DNA of 64,000 nt. Origin: PALSA-612 sp963711315 (lineage in GTDB: Bacteria; Actinomycetota; Thermoleophilia; Gaiellales; Gaiellaceae). The stretch spans positions 496,001 to 560,000 of the forward strand of contig CAVQDQ010000002.1 of assembly GCA_963711315.1 (NCBI GenBank), written 5' to 3'. A program made the position numbers and the translations under genes. Shown here one piece after another: positions 9,116 through 17,765 of this stretch; position 1 is the stretch's first letter; each line of letters starts with the position of its first letter. The notes below the pieces were generated by a model. The model searched no databases and was not told the DNA's origin. It worked only from the letters and a program-made list of their open reading frames with translations.

Positions 9116-10353
9116 AACGGGCCCAGCTCGAGGCCAACCTCCTAATTCTCGTCACGCTCGGCCTCGTCGCCTTCGGGCTCGTGATGGTGTACAGCGCGAC
9201 CTCGGCCCGCGCGGCCGTCGGCAACGGCGAGCCGATGCACTACCTCATTCGACAGACGCTGTTCGCGCTGGCGGGTCTCGTCGTCCTCGTCGTCTGCGCG
9301 AGGACGCCGTACATGTGGTGGCGACGTGCAGCGCCGACGTTGCTGGCCGTGAGCCTCCTGATGCTGGCCGCCGTGCTGCTCGTGAGCGATCCCGTCAACG
9401 GCGCGCGCCGTTGGGTGACGATCGGCCCCATGACCTTCCAGCCGTCGGAGCCCGCGAAGCTTGCGCTCGCCGTGTGGGTCGCCGCGTTTCTCTCGCGCAC
9501 GAGGACGCGCCCGCCACGGACGCTCTCCGAGCTGGCGAAGCCGCTCGGCCTCGTGGGCGGCCTCTCCTGCGTGCTCATCCTGCTCGAGCCAGACCTCGGC
9601 ACCGCGGTAGCGATAACGCTGATGCTCGGCGGGATGCTCGTCGCCGCGGGGACGCCGCTCGGTCTGCTCGCCCGCGCGGGGGGGATCGTGATGGCGCTGG
9701 GCGTCGCCGCCATCTACCTCGAGCCGTACCGGCGCGAGCGCATTCTTTCCTTCTTCAACCCGTGGAGCGACGCGCAGGGGTCGGGCTTCCAGTCGGTTCA
9801 GGCGATGATCGGTCTCGGGTCGGGGGGCGTCTTCGGCAAGGGCATGGGCGAGAGCATCAACAAGATCTTCTATCTACCGGAGGCTCACACGGACATGATC
9901 TTCGCCGTCATCGGCGAGGAGTTGGGGCTGATCGGAGTGGCGGCTGTGATCGCCGCGTTCGCCGCCTTCTGCTGGGCCGGCTTTCGGATCGCGCTTTCCT
10001 GCCCAGACCGCTTCGGCTCGCTGCTGGCCACGGGTCTGACGGTGCTCATCGGCGCCCAGGCAGCGACGAACCTCGCGGCGGTGCTGGGGCTCGCGCCCGT
10101 TACGGGAATCACTCTGCCGTTCATCTCCTACGGAGGCTCGAGCCTCATCGTCGCGCTCGGCGCTGCGGGCATTCTCCTTAACATCGCTGGTGGCGATGCC
10201 CGAGCCAGACGCGTCGAAGTGCCTGATCGCAGCCGGAGGAACCGGCGGCCACGTGCTGCCGTCGCTGGCAGTGGCGGAAGCGTTGAGAGCCCGCGGCGTG
10301 CTCGTGACGTTCGCCGGGTCGCCGGGTCGCGCCGAAGCGCAGCTCGTCCCTGA
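9112..10353 (+). CDS. ftsW: Peptidoglycan glycosyltransferase FtsW (SEDS family)
   Basis: Polytopic SEDS glycosyltransferase that polymerises lipid II at the septum with FtsI. GTG start overlaps the murD stop. Family motifs visible are GARRWV, FQPSEPAKLALAVWVA, LEPDLGTA, and PFISYGGSSL near residue 340. The reading frame runs 164 bases into murG, and its last ~55 residues are arginine-rich and unlike FtsW, so the true C-terminus is probably near residue 360. An unresolved one-base error near 10185 would end it at 10226. The N-terminal 350 residues are secure. Confidence 0.9.
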   Translation: MKRAQLEANLLILVTLGLVAFGLVMVYSATSARAAVGNGEPMHYLIRQTLFALAGLVVLVVCARTPYMWWRRAAPTLLAVSLLMLAAVLLVSDPVNGARRWVTIGPMTFQPSEPAKLALAVWVAAFLSRTRTRPPRTLSELAKPLGLVGGLSCVLILLEPDLGTAVAITLMLGGMLVAAGTPLGLLARAGGIVMALGVAAIYLEPYRRERILSFFNPWSDAQGSGFQSVQAMIGLGSGGVFGKGMGESINKIFYLPEAHTDMIFAVIGEELGLIGVAAVIAAFAAFCWAGFRIALSCPDRFGSLLATGLTVLIGAQAATNLAAVLGLAPVTGITLPFISYGGSSLIVALGAAGILLNIAGGDARARRVEVPDRSRRNRRPRAAVAGSGGSVESPRRARDVRRVAGSRRSAARP

Positions 10354-11266
10354 CGCCGGCTACGAGCTCGACACGTTCGAGATCTCCGGTTTGCCGCGGG
10401 CGCCGAGCCTGGCGCAGCTGCGGTCGGTCATGGTCGCCGGCAGGGCTCCGTTCGCGTGCCGCCGGATCCTGGCGCGCCGTCGGCCCGACATCGTTCTCGG
10501 CGGCGGCGGCTACGTCGCGGGGCCGATGGTGCTCGCCGCGGCCACCCGTCGTATCCCCGCGGCCATCATGGAAGCCGACGCGCATCTGGGCTTGGCCAAT
10601 CGACTGGCACTACCGTTCGCCCGTCGCGTCTTCCTCGCCTTCCCGATCCCGGGTCGGGCCGGTGCGAAATATCGCGTGACGGGCCGGCCCGTCCCGGCCA
10701 GCTCACGAACTATCCCGCGAGAGGAAGCCCGGCGTCGCTTCGATCTGCCGGCCGACGGCCGGCTGGTGCTCGTGTACGGCGGCAGCCAGGGCGCGCGGAC
10801 GCTGAACGAGCTCGTGGTCGAGGCGTTTGCGGACGAGGGCCCGCTCGTGCTCCATCTCGCCGGCGAGCGAGACTACGAGGCGCTGCGCGGTCGCGTCCGC
10901 CGAGAGGGCTACCGGCTGCTGCCGTACACCCACGAGTTCGGTGCGGCGCTCGCGGCGGCAGATCTTGCGCTCGCGCGGGCAGGCGGTTCGGTGTACGAGC
11001 TGGCTGCGGCTGGTACGCCTGCGGTGCTCGTGCCGTACCCGCACGCTACGGCGGATCATCAGACGAAGAACGCGCGCTACTTCGCGGACGCCGGCGCCGC
11101 CGTCGTCGTGCCGGAACGGGAGGCCGGACGCGTACCGGCTCTCGTCAGCTCTCTCCTTCACGACTCGGCGCGGCTGGAGACGATGGCGTCGGCCATGCGG
11201 CGGCTGGCGAGGCCGAATGCCGCCGAGGAGATTGCAGACGAGGTGCTCGGGCTTGCCCGTGCTTAG
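10190..11266 (+). CDS. murG: UDP-GlcNAc transferase MurG (lipid II synthase)
   Basis: Peripheral membrane GT-B glycosyltransferase converting lipid I to lipid II. 358 residues, normal size. Diagnostic motifs: the first glycine loop AAGGTGGHVLP, VLGGGGYVAGP, VYGGSQGARTLNE, and the donor-binding RAGGSVYELAAAGTPAVLVPYPHATADHQ. Start may be GTG 10190 or ATG 10196; both fall inside the ftsW frame. The stop overlaps the murC GTG by 8 bases. Confidence 0.93.
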   Translation: MAMPEPDASKCLIAAGGTGGHVLPSLAVAEALRARGVLVTFAGSPGRAEAQLVPDAGYELDTFEISGLPRAPSLAQLRSVMVAGRAPFACRRILARRRPDIVLGGGGYVAGPMVLAAATRRIPAAIMEADAHLGLANRLALPFARRVFLAFPIPGRAGAKYRVTGRPVPASSRTIPREEARRRFDLPADGRLVLVYGGSQGARTLNELVVEAFADEGPLVLHLAGERDYEALRGRVRREGYRLLPYTHEFGAALAAADLALARAGGSVYELAAAGTPAVLVPYPHATADHQTKNARYFADAGAAVVVPEREAGRVPALVSSLLHDSARLETMASAMRRLARPNAAEEIADEVLGLARA

Positions 11267-12443
11267 CGGGCGAAAGCTGTGGTTCGTCGGCATCGGAGGC
11301 GCCGGAATGAGCGCGCTCGCCGTCGTCGCCCGCGCGTGGGGTGCGGACGTGGCGGGCTGGGATCGTGCGGAGACTCCGTATCTCGAACCGCTCGCGGACG
11401 TGAACATCGAGATCTCACAGGAGCCGCCTGCCCCGCCGGAGGGCTGGGAGCCGGTGGTCTCGACGGCATTCGCGGGCCTGGTCGCCGGGCGAAGCCGGGG
11501 CGAGCTGTTGGCCGAGCTGGTCGCGGCACAACGGTCGATCGTGGTTGCGGGTGCCCATGGCAAGACTACGACCGCCGCGATGATCGCCTATTGCCTGCGC
11601 GAGCTCGGTCTCGACCCGACATTCCTCGTCGGTGGGGCCGTGCCGCAGCTCGGCGGGAACGCCGCCGCCGGCAGCGGATGGCTCGTTGCCGAAGGCGACG
11701 AATCGGACCGCTCGCTCGAGCTGCTGCGACCGGAGATCGGCGTGCTCACGAACGTCGATCTCGACCATCACTCGACTTTCACGTCGCGCGCCGAGGTGGA
11801 AGAGCTCTTCGAGCGCTGGCTAGCCGGCTGTCCGTCGGCCGTTCGGGGGGACGAGCTGGAGCCGGTGCCGTTCGAGCTGGCGGTGCCGGGAGAGCACAAT
11901 CGAAGGAACGCCGCGACGGTGCTGGCGGCGCTCGCACTCGCCGGCGTCGACCGGGACGAGGCCGCCGCCGTCCTCGCCGGCTTCCGCGGCGTGGGGAGGA
12001 GGCTCGAGCTCCATGCGTCGGCGGGCGGAGTGACGGTCTATGACGACTACGCACACCACCCGGCCGAGATCGAGGCGACACTCTCTGCGACCAGGGAGCT
12101 GCATCCCGACGCGCGACTCCTCGTGCTCTTTCAGCCTCACCTCTACTCGAGGACGAGACACCTGGCCGTTGAATTGGCAGAGGCTTTGAGCGCTGCGGAT
12201 GCTGTGTGCCTGACCGACATCTACGCGGCGCGTGAGCAGCCCGTCGAAGGAGTGACCGGCAAGGTCGTCGTCGACGCACTCGCGCAGCGGCGTCCTGGGC
12301 TGTGGATCGGATGGGCACCGGCGGTCGACGACGCGGGCCGGATGATCTCGCGCACGGCACGAGCCGGAGATGTGGTCGTGACCATGGGGGCCGGCGACGT
12401 CGACCGAGCAGCGCCGATCATCCTCGCGGCGCTGGCGGAGTGA
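11259..12443 (+). CDS. murC: UDP-MurNAc:L-alanine ligase MurC
   Basis: First Mur ligase of stem-peptide synthesis. 394 residues, shorter than the ~460 of most MurC. Opening Rossmann motif WFVGIGGAGMSALA, ATP loop GAHGKTTTAAM, and DDYAHHPAEIEATL near the C-terminus are diagnostic. The GTG at 11259 precedes the GRKLWFVGIGG start; the frame extends far upstream (to 10827) only as a shadow of murG. It closes the murE-to-murC run; 117 bases separate it from murB. Confidence 0.93.
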   Translation: MLSGRKLWFVGIGGAGMSALAVVARAWGADVAGWDRAETPYLEPLADVNIEISQEPPAPPEGWEPVVSTAFAGLVAGRSRGELLAELVAAQRSIVVAGAHGKTTTAAMIAYCLRELGLDPTFLVGGAVPQLGGNAAAGSGWLVAEGDESDRSLELLRPEIGVLTNVDLDHHSTFTSRAEVEELFERWLAGCPSAVRGDELEPVPFELAVPGEHNRRNAATVLAALALAGVDRDEAAAVLAGFRGVGRRLELHASAGGVTVYDDYAHHPAEIEATLSATRELHPDARLLVLFQPHLYSRTRHLAVELAEALSAADAVCLTDIYAAREQPVEGVTGKVVVDALAQRRPGLWIGWAPAVDDAGRMISRTARAGDVVVTMGAGDVDRAAPIILAALAE

Positions 12444-12480
12444 TCGCCTCGCCCGGCTACTCGACCCCTCTCTTCCCCCG

Positions 12481-12496
12481 GGGCGCTACCGCGCCC
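12481..12496. repeat. Small perfect hairpin between murC and murB
   Basis: GGGCGC-TACC-GCGCCC forms a 6-bp GC stem with a 4-base loop in the 12444-12560 gap. There is no T-run after it, so it is a weak terminator candidate at best; nothing else is visible in the gap. Confidence 0.35.
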
Positions 12497-12560
12497 TGAC
12501 CCCCGCTTTGAGCGTAGCGGCGAAACTGTTGGCCATGGGTGACGGGAGCGTGTCCGAAGC

Positions 12561-13482
12561 GTGACAACTCATCCCCAGGGCAGCGTCGTAGCTCGACTCG
12601 AGCACGACGTCCCCCTCGCGCGGTTGACCACCGTCGGCATCGGCGGACCGGCCCGCGCCTTCGCGCGCCCTGAAACAGTCGACGACCTCGAGCAGCTTCT
12701 CGCCTGGGCGCAAGAGGCGGAGCTGCCGCTCGTCGTTGTTGGCCTCGGTTCGAACGTGCTCGCTTCGGACTCCGGGATCGACGCCCTGGTCGTGCGACTC
12801 GCGGGCGATCTGGCCTCGGTCGAGATCGACGACACGCGGCTCGTCGCCGGCGGTGGCGCGCCGAACGCCGTAGCTCTTCATCGAGCTCGAGCCGCCGGAC
12901 TCGGAGGGATGGAGTTCGCGTGCGCCATTCCGGGAACCGCCGGCGGCGGCGTCCGCATGAACGCCGGTGCGTACGACCGAGACTGGTCGGACATCGTCGA
13001 GCGGACGCTCGTCGTCGCGGCCGACGGAGCAGCATGGCTCTCGCGCGACGAGCTGGACCTCCAGTACCGCCACTCGGCGGTCGGGTCGGGCCAGGTCGTC
13101 GCGCAGGTGGAGTTCCGCCTCCAGCGGCGCGATCCAGCGGAGATCAGACGCCACGTCGCCGAACTGAACACCCGCCGCAAGGCCACGCAGCCGATCAACC
13201 GCCGTACGTTTGGCAGCGTCTTCAAGAACCCCGATCACGAGCTGGGTGCGGGACCGATGCTCGACGCCTGCGGGCTCAAGGGGTACGCGGTCGGCGGCGC
13301 ACGCATCTCACCGAGGCACGCGAACTTCATCGAGAACGTGGACGGCGCAACCGCCGTCGATGCAATCGCGCTCATGTCAGAAGCGCGCCGCCGAGCGCTT
13401 GAAGCAGTACGGGGTCGAGCTCGAGCGAGAGGTGGAGCTGCTCGGCAGCCTCGTCCTGCCGCCTGTCGGCGAGCTCCCATGA
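12561..13482 (+). CDS. murB: UDP-N-acetylenolpyruvoylglucosamine reductase MurB (frame broken near 13385)
   Basis: FAD enzyme reducing the enolpyruvyl group to make UDP-MurNAc. FAD-binding segments LTTVGIGGPARAF and VVGLGSNVLASD are at the N-terminus. CAIPGTAGGGVRMNAGAY and the catalytic-serine region FGSVFKNP follow, then the GLKGYAVGGARISPRHANFI block. After ALMSEARR the frame breaks at about 13381-13395; the continuation ERLKQYGVELEREVELLG lies one frame over and stops at 13482, overlapping the next gene by 4 bases. Rejoined length is about 306 residues. Confidence 0.9.
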
Positions 13483-14191
13483 CCGACAGTCTCCCGCCGG
13501 ACGACCTCGAAGGGCTCAAGGAGCGGGGCTGGCGCCAGGTCGCGGCGATCGACGGGGCGCTAGAGCGAGGCGAGAGGAGATCGGCGAAGACGACTGGCAT
13601 CGGGCCATGGCGGACTTCATAGTCCCTGCCTACCTCGCCGGCGACAATCCGCGTGCGCAATCCGGCCACTCGGGTGATGTCGTTCGGTGGGAAGGAGCCC
13701 GTCGCCTGCTGCTCGACGCTGTGGATGGTGACGGCTCGTTCCTCGATGTCGGTTGCGCCAACGGGCACCTGATGGAGTGCCTCCACCGCTGGGCTGCCGA
13801 GGACGGTGTGGAGCTCGATCCGTGGGGCATCGACATCTCGAGCGAGCTTGCCGCCCTGGCGCGGGAGCGGCTTCCGGCTTGGCGTGAGCAGATCTTCGTC
13901 GGCAACGCACTCGACTGGCGCCCGCCGCGGCGTTTCGACTTCGTTCGCACGAACGTCGGCTACGTCCCGGCGCAGCGAAGACCCGACCTCCTCCGCCGTC
14001 TGCTCGTGGATGTCGTCGACGCCGGCGGCCGGCTCATTATCGGCGTTTTCAACGAGGAGACAGAGCACCCCACGCTTGAAGCTGCAGTGTCCTCTTGGGG
14101 ATTCGCGGTCGTCGGCCGAACAGAACGTCGTCATCCGGACACGGACGAGCTCGTTCGGCGCGCTTTCTGGATCGACGGCCAGGCGCGGTAG
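13479..14191 (+). CDS. SAM-dependent methyltransferase between murB and ftsQ (frame broken near 13580)
   Basis: Second methyltransferase embedded in the dcw cluster. It starts at ATG 13479, overlapping the murB stop (ATGA), with MTDSLPPDDLEGLKERGW. The frame breaks at about 13573-13590 and continues as GEDDWHRAMADFIVPAYLAG to 14191. Motif I is SFLDVGCANGHLMECL, with DPWGIDISSELAALA after it. Without the repair, only 13607-14191 (194 residues) would be called. Substrate unknown; the tight coupling to murB is visible, a wall role is only inference. Confidence 0.75.
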
Positions 14192-14222
14192 GAAGGGAGC
14201 ATCCCCCGGCGAAGTTGGATGT

Positions 14223-15035
14223 GTGGCTGGGGCGCGATCTTCACCTGCGGCCGCGGGGCCGCAGGGCTCCGTCGCCGCGCCCCGCCGTCCAGCGGTCAAG
14301 TTGATGTGGCTCCCGTCCCGACGTGCGGCGCTGGCGGCGCTCGTGACCGTGCTGGCGGGCGCAGCACTCTACGTCGGCGCTCGGGAGACAGCCGTGTTTG
14401 CGATCGAGCGGATCGAGGTACATGGCGTGTCGCCGGGCACCGCGGCGCGGGTTCGCGCTGCGCTGCAGCCGCTCGCCGGCTCGAGCCTCATCTCCTTCGA
14501 CGCGACCGACGGCGATCGGCGCCTCTCGTCCGTTCCGATGGTCGCGGCCGCGAGCTACGACCGCGACTTCCCGCACACGCTGAGGGTGTCCGTCGTCGCG
14601 GAAGTGCCGATCGCACTGCTACGCCGCGGACGCGATGCCTGGGTCGCGTCGGACAGCGGTCGCGTGCTCCGCAGGATCACCGAGCGACCGCTACCCGACC
14701 TGCCACGAATCTGGCTCCCTCCGAACGCCGATCCGCTGGTCGGGGCAGTCTTGGCGGACGAGTCGGCGGCGACCGTTGAGGCTCTTGCGTCCATGCGAGA
14801 GGTTCGGTTGCCAATCCCCATCCGCTCAGTGCGGCTGGTCGATCGCGAAGCATCGATCACGCTTGCGTCAGGGGTCGAAGTCATCCTCGGCAGCCCGTCC
14901 GAGCTCCCACTCAAGCTCGCCGTTGTGGCACGCATCCTTCCCCTCGCGCCCGATGTGCGCTACCTGGACGTGAGCGTTCCCGAGCGCGCCGTTGCCACAG
15001 ACTCGATTCCGATCAACCCTCAAGTCGATGATTGA
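14223..15035 (+). CDS. ftsQ: Cell division protein FtsQ
   Basis: Bitopic divisome protein connecting FtsL/FtsB to the septal synthases. A basic N-terminus is followed by one membrane span (ALAALVTVLAGAALYVGA). A POTRA domain begins at VFAIERIEVHGVSPGTAARV, and a beta-rich FtsQ domain runs to the end. I chose GTG 14223 (270 residues) because FtsQ usually has a cytoplasmic tail; ATG 14304 at the edge of the span is the alternative. Position between murB and ftsZ, with no ftsA between, is the usual actinobacterial order. Confidence 0.85.
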   Translation: MAGARSSPAAAGPQGSVAAPRRPAVKLMWLPSRRAALAALVTVLAGAALYVGARETAVFAIERIEVHGVSPGTAARVRAALQPLAGSSLISFDATDGDRRLSSVPMVAAASYDRDFPHTLRVSVVAEVPIALLRRGRDAWVASDSGRVLRRITERPLPDLPRIWLPPNADPLVGAVLADESAATVEALASMREVRLPIPIRSVRLVDREASITLASGVEVILGSPSELPLKLAVVARILPLAPDVRYLDVSVPERAVATDSIPINPQVDD

Positions 15036-15074
15036 GCTTTAGGGTTGTTCGCCTTTTCGTTCGGGTACATCCGA

Positions 15075-15103
15075 TTGACAGGCGGACCGCAGCCCCCTAC
15101 CCT
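15075..15103 (+). promoter_or_regulatory. ftsZ promoter (-35 TTGACA, -10 TACCCT)
   Basis: TTGACA at 15075-15080 and TACCCT at 15098-15103 are separated by exactly 17 bases, a near-consensus primary-sigma promoter. Predicted start of transcription is near 15110, giving a leader of about 60 bases that carries a GGTGGA ribosome site just before the ftsZ GTG. Unlike most genes here, ftsZ therefore has a classical leadered mRNA. Confidence 0.7.
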
Positions 15104-15168
15104 GGGTACTCGCAGGCGAGCGTGAGCCATCACGTTCGAGTGAAGGTCGAGATCGAGGTTGGTGGAGA

Positions 15169-16263
15169 GTGAGAGGACAAGCAGGTAATTACGTAGCCGT
15201 GATCAAGGTGGTCGGCGTCGGTGGGGGCGGCACGAACGCCGTCAACCGGATGGTCGACGCCGGGCTTGCCGGCGTCGAGTTCATCGGCGTCAACACCGAC
15301 GCCCAGGCGTTGCTCATGAGCGACGCCGACGTGAAGATCCACATCGGCGACCAGGTCACTCGTGGGCTCGGCGCGGGCGCGGATCCGCAGGTTGGTCATG
15401 CCGCGGCCTATGAGTCGCGCGATGAGCTGAAGGAAGTGCTGAAGGGGGCGGACATGGTGTTCGTCACGGCCGGCGAAGGCGGCGGCACCGGCACCGGCGC
15501 CGCTCCGATCGTCGCCGACCTCGCGAACGAAGTGGGCGCGCTGACCGTGGGTGTTGTTACGCGGCCGTTTTCGTTCGAGGGTCGCAGGCGCTTCGACGTG
15601 GCAGAGCAAGGCATCGGCGAGCTCTCCGAGCGCGTGGACACGATCATCGTGATCGAGAACGACCGGCTGCTGCAGGTCATCGAGCGGCAGACATCCGTCG
15701 TCGACGCCTTCCGTCTCGCCGACGACGTGCTTCGGCAAGGCGTTCAGGGCATCACAGATCTCATCACGGTGCCGGGGCTCGTGAACCTCGACTTCGCCGA
15801 CGTGCGCACGATCATGCGCGATGCCGGGACGGCGATGATGGGCATCGGTTCCGCGAGCGGTGAGAACCGGGCAGCCGAGGCGGCCAGGGAGGCCGTGTCG
15901 TCGCCGCTGCTCGAGGCCTCCATCGAAGGGGCAACGGGCATCCTCCTCAACATCACGGGCGGCAAGAGCATCGGCCTGTTCGAGGTGAACGAGGCGGCCG
16001 AAGTGGTGACGTCGGCTGCGTCGGCCGACGCCAACATCATCTTCGGCGCGGTCATCGACAAGAGCATGGACGACGAGCTGCGCGTGACCGTGATCGCGAC
16101 CGGATTCGGCCAGCAGCGACGCCGCAAGAAGAAGACGACGCCCGAGCGGACGCGTGAACGCGAGCGCGAGCCCGCACTGACGTCGGTGCCTTCGACCGAG
16201 GAGAGCGGCTTCGACATCCCGAAGGAAGTGCTCGACGTGCCTTCCTTCCTTCGCGACTCGTAG
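15169..16263 (+). CDS. ftsZ: Tubulin-like division GTPase FtsZ
   Basis: Polymerises into the cytokinetic ring. 364 residues. The nucleotide-binding signature GEGGGTGTGAAP, N-terminal VVGVGGGGTNAVNRM, and synergy-loop NLDFADVRTIM are all intact. The C-terminus ends in a basic linker and the conserved peptide FDIPKEVLDVPSFLRDS used for partner binding. GTG 15169 follows GGTGGA at a good distance. It has its own promoter and no frame errors. Confidence 0.97.
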   Translation: MRGQAGNYVAVIKVVGVGGGGTNAVNRMVDAGLAGVEFIGVNTDAQALLMSDADVKIHIGDQVTRGLGAGADPQVGHAAAYESRDELKEVLKGADMVFVTAGEGGGTGTGAAPIVADLANEVGALTVGVVTRPFSFEGRRRFDVAEQGIGELSERVDTIIVIENDRLLQVIERQTSVVDAFRLADDVLRQGVQGITDLITVPGLVNLDFADVRTIMRDAGTAMMGIGSASGENRAAEAAREAVSSPLLEASIEGATGILLNITGGKSIGLFEVNEAAEVVTSAASADANIIFGAVIDKSMDDELRVTVIATGFGQQRRRKKKTTPERTREREREPALTSVPSTEESGFDIPKEVLDVPSFLRDS

Positions 16264-16302
16264 TCCGTCGCACGTCCCTCCGGCGTGGAGGGGCGAGCCG
16301 GT

Positions 16303-16308
16303 TAGCAT
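16303..16308 (+). promoter_or_regulatory. -10 element for leaderless gcvT transcript
   Basis: TAGCAT followed by 7 bases and the gcvT GTG. The gap after ftsZ is only 52 bases and has no room for a glycine riboswitch, so the operon probably starts leaderless. Confidence 0.6.
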
Positions 16309-16315
16309 CCGGCGC

Positions 16316-17368
16316 GTGCAGACACTCCGCCGCACGCCCCTCCATGCCGCTCATGTAGCGCTCGGCGCGCGGATGGTTCCGTTCGCCGGCTGGGACATGC
16401 CCGTGCAGTACGAGGGCGTGATCGCGGAGCATCGCGCCGTGCGCGAGGACTGCGGCGCGTTCGACGTGTCGCACATGGGCGAGCTCGAGGTGGAAGGGCC
16501 GCGGGCGCGGGAACTGCTGCAGTCACTGCTGTCGAACGATCTCGACCGGATCGGAGCGGGCCAAGCCCAGTACACGCTGCTGACGAACGAGCACGGTGGG
16601 ATCGTCGACGACCTCATCGTCTACAGGCTCGACGACTACCGCTTCTTTCTCGTGGTCAACGCCGCGAATGCGGCCACCGACTTCGCCTGGATCAAGGAGC
16701 GCGAGATTGCCGGCACTGACGTCCGCGACGTGTCTGACGAATACGGGTTGGTCGCGGTTCAGGGGCCACGTTCGATCGAGCGCCTTGGCCTACCTGAGGC
16801 CCCCGCGTTCACGTTCGCGGAGACCGAACTGAACAACATCCCTTGCATGGTCAATCGCACGGGCTACACGGGGGAGTCGGGCGTCGAGCTGCTGGTCATG
16901 GACGACGAGGCCGAGGCGCTCTGGCACTGGGTGCTCGAGCGCGGTGCGCAGCCGTGCGGGCTCGGCGCGAGGGACACGTTGCGGCTGGAGGTGTGCTACC
17001 CGCTCCATGGCTCGGACATCGGCCCGGAGACCGATGCGATCTCCGCCGGTCTCGGCTGGACGTGCGCGCTCGACAAGGACTTCACGGGTGCCGAGTCGCT
17101 GCGCAAGATCAAAGAGGAGGGTCCAGCGGAGCGTCTTGCCGCGTTCGTCATGGATGACCGCGCCGTGCCGCGCGCCGGGATGGCCATCGCCGAAGGCGGT
17201 CGAGTCACTTCCGGCACTCACTCGCCCATGCTCGACCAGGGCATCGGCATGGGCTATGTCCCCTCCGCCCTGGTCAACCCCGGTGAGAAGATCACGATCG
17301 ACGTGCGTGGCAACGACCGCCATGCGCACATCGTCCAGAAGCCCATCTACAAGCGAGAGGAGCACTGA
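16316..17368 (+). CDS. gcvT: Glycine cleavage T protein (aminomethyltransferase)
   Basis: Transfers the methylene group from the lipoyl arm of GcvH to tetrahydrofolate, releasing ammonia. 350 residues. Starts TLRRTPLHAAHVALGARMVPFAGWDMPVQY, with the folate-site aspartate in the FAGWDMP block (typical D~100 equivalent lies in the QYTLLTNEHGGIVDD region). RTGYTGESGVEL and the C-terminal barrel GTHSPMLDQGIGMGYV are also typical. First gene of a six-gene run ending with an R2lox protein. Confidence 0.95.
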   Translation: MQTLRRTPLHAAHVALGARMVPFAGWDMPVQYEGVIAEHRAVREDCGAFDVSHMGELEVEGPRARELLQSLLSNDLDRIGAGQAQYTLLTNEHGGIVDDLIVYRLDDYRFFLVVNAANAATDFAWIKEREIAGTDVRDVSDEYGLVAVQGPRSIERLGLPEAPAFTFAETELNNIPCMVNRTGYTGESGVELLVMDDEAEALWHWVLERGAQPCGLGARDTLRLEVCYPLHGSDIGPETDAISAGLGWTCALDKDFTGAESLRKIKEEGPAERLAAFVMDDRAVPRAGMAIAEGGRVTSGTHSPMLDQGIGMGYVPSALVNPGEKITIDVRGNDRHAHIVQKPIYKREEH

Positions 17369-17369
17369 C

Positions 17370-17765
17370 GTGGCGGCTGCTGAGAGCTATCCCGAAGATC
17401 TCCGCTACCACCCGGCCCACGACTGGGCACGGGTCGATGGCGACGTCGCAACTCTGGGCATCACGTGGTACGCGCAGGACTCCCTCGGCGAGCTGGTTCA
17501 TTACGAGCCGCCTGACGTAGGTGCGACCCTGGCCAAAGAGTCCGTGTACGGAGAGGTCGAGTCCGTCAAGGCCGTATCCGATCTCATCTCACCGCTTTCC
17601 GGCGAGGTGCTGGAGATCAACCAGAAGGCTGTCGACGAGCCCGACGCGGTGAACGAGGATCCCTACGGCGAGGGTTGGCTCGTGCGGATCCAGATGGCCG
17701 ATCCCACCGAGCTCGACGGGCTGCTCGACGCGAACGCGTACCAGCAGCTGCTCGCAGACCAGTGA
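17370..17765 (+). CDS. gcvH: Glycine cleavage H protein (lipoyl carrier)
   Basis: 131-residue lipoyl carrier shuttling the aminomethyl group between GcvP, GcvT and dihydrolipoyl dehydrogenase. Lipoyl lysine is K67 in GEVESVKAVSDL. The N-terminal YHPAHDWARVDGD and C-terminal NEDPYGEGWLVRI blocks are typical. GTG start one base after the gcvT stop; its stop overlaps gcvPA by 4 bases. Confidence 0.96.
   Translation: MAAAESYPEDLRYHPAHDWARVDGDVATLGITWYAQDSLGELVHYEPPDVGATLAKESVYGEVESVKAVSDLISPLSGEVLEINQKAVDEPDAVNEDPYGEGWLVRIQMADPTELDGLLDANAYQQLLADQ

Noticed and set aside
16264..16315. A glycine riboswitch ahead of gcvT
   Set aside because: The gap is 52 bases and a TAGCAT -10 sits 7 bases from the start codon, leaving no room for an aptamer.
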